A DNA stretch of 64,000 bases from the NCBI RefSeq assembly GCF_003797765.1, contig NZ_RKMB01000011.1, positions 62,001 through 126,000 on the forward strand, given 5' to 3'. A model generated the notes under the pieces. That model searched no databases, was not told where the DNA came from, and was given only the letters and a program-made list of their open reading frames with translations. The translations under genes were made by a program, and so were the position numbers. The stretch is from Ramlibacter sp. WS9 (lineage in GTDB: Bacteria; Pseudomonadota; Gammaproteobacteria; Burkholderiales; Burkholderiaceae_C). Shown in pieces: positions 62,156 to 64,000 of this stretch (the stretch's first letter is position 1; every line of letters begins with the position of its first letter).

Positions 62156-64000
62156 ATGAACATTTCCTGGACCCCTGCCCGAATCCTGCGGCGCGCGGCG
62201 CTGCCGGCTGTTGCGGCCAGCGCGATGCTGGTCGGCCTCGCTTCGTGCGGCGGCAGCACACCTGCGGCTTTGCTGGCCTGCGACGACAGCCTCAAGACCG
62301 GCTTTCAGCCCGATTCGAACACGTCGGTTCTGCTGGTGAAGGCCTTCAAGAAGGGTGACCCGCTGCTGCTCAGCGGCACCGCGACGGCCTCGACACCGGC
62401 TGCGGCAAACGACCTCTGCGTGGTCAAGCTGAACGTCGGGCCCGGCAACCCGGGACCGGCGGGCGCGCCATCCACTTCGCCGGGCATCGGTATCGAGATC
62501 TGGCTGCCGAGCCGCGGCAACTGGAACCAGCGCCTCCATGTGCTTGGCGGCGGCGGCTGGGCGGGAGGCATCGAAGGATCGACCACCCAGTTGGCCGGCC
62601 TGCCCACGCCCTTCTCGGGACCTACGGCGGCCGCAGTCATCGCCGGCGTGGAAGGTGCCGTCTCGGCGACGACGGACACGGGCCACGCTGTGGGCACCGG
62701 CTCCTTTGCCATGAAGCCCGACGGCAGCATCAACACCGCCCTCTGGACCGACTTCTCCTCGCGGGCCATCCACGAGATGGCGGTCAAGACCAAGGCGTTG
62801 GCTGCCGCCTACTACGGCTCGGCCCCGAAGTACTCGTACTGGGAAGGCTTCTCCACCGGCGGACGCCAGGGCCTGAAGGAAGCGCAAGCCAACCCGGCCG
62901 ATTTCGACGGCATCCTGGCGGGTGCGCCCGCGAATAACTGGAGCAAGTTCATCACAGCGGAGCTGTACCCGCAGATCGTGTTCCAGCAAGACCTCGCGGG
63001 CGCTCCGCTCACGACGGCCCAGCAGGACCTCGTATCGAACGCGGCCATCAATGCCTGCGACGTCGTCGGCGGGCAGCACTTGGGCTACATCCCCGATCCT
63101 GCGTCCTGCCACTACGACGCGACAGCCGATGCAAGCGTCCTCTGCGCGAGCAGTGGCGGCAGCAATTCGACGGCCGCTTGCGTGAGCACCGCACAGGCGC
63201 GCGCCATCAACAAGTTCTGGTACGGCATGACTTCCGACGGCAGCGTGCAGTCGCCCGCCGTAGACAACGGCTGGGGCGCCGCCTCTTCGGCAGGCGGGCC
63301 GACCGGGGCGCAACGCTGGTATGGCCTGGCGCGCGGCACTTCGCTATACGGCAGCACCTTCGCGGCTTTCGGGCTCAATGGGCTGACCAGCCCGAACGGA
63401 CCTTTCCCCATCGCGTCCGACATGGTGGCGCTGGAGATGCAGAACCCGGCGATTGCCGCGCCAAACTTCACGAACGCCACCGGCAACGGCACCGATGGCT
63501 GGAAGACACTGACCTATGCGCAGTTGTCCAACGCCTTCGATCTTGGCGTCAGCCTGCAATCGTCCTTCGGCCAGATCAATACGGACAGCGCGGACCTGTC
63601 GGCCTTCAAGGCCCGCGGCGGCAAGCTGCTTCAGTACCACGGGCTGGCTGACGAACTCATCATGCCGCAGGGCTCCGTCAACTACTACAGCCGCGTGCAG
63701 TCGGCGATGGGCGGGCAGGATGCAGTTAGCGGTTTCTACCGGCTGTTCCTCATCCCCGGGTTTGGGCACGGGACGCCGAACGGCACCTCCAACCCGCTCG
63801 CGACCCCGCCGATCCCCATGCCCGGGCAGTTGTACGGCGTCCTGACCGACTGGGTGGAAAAGGGCATCGCGCCCGAAACGATCGTATTGCAGTCACTTCC
63901 CGGCGCATCCACCCGCTCTGCGCCGGTGTGCGCGTATCCGAAGAAGGCCGCGTTCACGACCGGGAATCCATTCGCCGCGGCTAGCTACACGTGTTCGTGA
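62156..64000 (+). CDS. Exported tannase-family esterase without the CS-HC cysteines
   Basis: ATG 62156 follows GGAG by nine bases. The 614-residue protein has a lipobox-like leader (MLVGLASC then GGSTP), so it is probably a lipoprotein. The hydrolase core has the nucleophile elbow YWEGFSTGGRQGLKEA, GILAGAPANNW, LQYHGLADELIMPQ for the acid and IPGFGHGTPNG for the His. In this family the residue before Ser and the one after His are usually cysteines joined by a disulfide; here they are Phe and Gly. The gene ends with TGA exactly at the window edge. Its promoter has BoxR-type palindromes, so it may release benzoate-type acids from esters. Confidence 0.88.
   Translation: MNISWTPARILRRAALPAVAASAMLVGLASCGGSTPAALLACDDSLKTGFQPDSNTSVLLVKAFKKGDPLLLSGTATASTPAAANDLCVVKLNVGPGNPGPAGAPSTSPGIGIEIWLPSRGNWNQRLHVLGGGGWAGGIEGSTTQLAGLPTPFSGPTAAAVIAGVEGAVSATTDTGHAVGTGSFAMKPDGSINTALWTDFSSRAIHEMAVKTKALAAAYYGSAPKYSYWEGFSTGGRQGLKEAQANPADFDGILAGAPANNWSKFITAELYPQIVFQQDLAGAPLTTAQQDLVSNAAINACDVVGGQHLGYIPDPASCHYDATADASVLCASSGGSNSTAACVSTAQARAINKFWYGMTSDGSVQSPAVDNGWGAASSAGGPTGAQRWYGLARGTSLYGSTFAAFGLNGLTSPNGPFPIASDMVALEMQNPAIAAPNFTNATGNGTDGWKTLTYAQLSNAFDLGVSLQSSFGQINTDSADLSAFKARGGKLLQYHGLADELIMPQGSVNYYSRVQSAMGGQDAVSGFYRLFLIPGFGHGTPNGTSNPLATPPIPMPGQLYGVLTDWVEKGIAPETIVLQSLPGASTRSAPVCAYPKKAAFTTGNPFAAASYTCS

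Overview
The window looks like chromosome of a high-GC betaproteobacterium, most likely Comamonadaceae (Ramlibacter, Variovorax or Hydrogenophaga type). The reasons are a complete aerobic benzoyl-CoA (box) pathway with its BoxR regulator, several Bug-type (TctC) binding proteins, a nitrile hydratase and generally very GC-rich codon use. No rRNA, insertion sequence, phage module or CRISPR array was seen. Family assignments come from reading motifs in the translated sequence; no search was run.

Layout. 1-4.1 kb: tail of a P-loop protein, a TPR/ankyrin protein and a three-gene membrane operon with a DUF2167 protein. 4.27-6.16 kb: an AT-richer OLD-like ATPase/Toprim gene standing alone, a candidate acquired defence gene. 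6.2-8.8 kb: a thiamine-binding (DUF77) gene, then a minus-strand island tRNA-Asp, PcfJ-like protein, tRNA-His, tRNA-Leu, tRNA-Lys, tRNA-Gln, terminator; upstream of it is a promoter-to-terminator unit that could make a short RNA. This island is the most unusual locus in the window. 8.8-13.7 kb: flavin monooxygenase-like, JmjC/cupin-8, cupin and VOC genes and a cobalt-type nitrile hydratase. 13.9-20.1 kb: an exported HAF-repeat protein translationally coupled to a copper-radical (galactose oxidase-like) oxidase, then an ATP-grasp/tyrosine-phosphatase fusion and a polysaccharide deacetylase. 20.3-24.4 kb: SDR, DUF1232, a broken phnC-like pseudogene, DUF3616 and PPK2.

24.4-33.4 kb is a catabolic-looking cluster around a TetR regulator. 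It has two Bug receptors, two alpha/beta hydrolases, an FAH-family hydrolase, a beta-propeller protein and an extended SDR, and shared palindromes sit in its two divergent promoters. 33.4-37.1 kb holds a GST, a tannase/feruloyl esterase, a LysR regulator and a 12-codon SDR remnant. 37.1-45.6 kb has a Crp/Fnr regulator, two tail-to-tail molybdenum hydroxylase pairs (IorAB type) and a two-component system.

45.6-64 kb is an integrated benzoate module. Minus strand: boxR, then boxC-boxB-boxA and a 3-hydroxyacyl-CoA dehydrogenase. Plus strand: a DUF4863 gene, boxD, benzoate-CoA ligase and a five-gene branched-chain-type ABC importer. A second BoxR paralogue follows, divergent from a secreted tannase-family esterase. 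A 12-bp palindrome, GCAC-N4-GTGC, recurs upstream of boxC, upstream of boxR and three times between the second BoxR gene and the esterase. This suggests one regulon running from ester hydrolysis outside the cytoplasm through uptake and CoA activation to ring epoxidation and cleavage.
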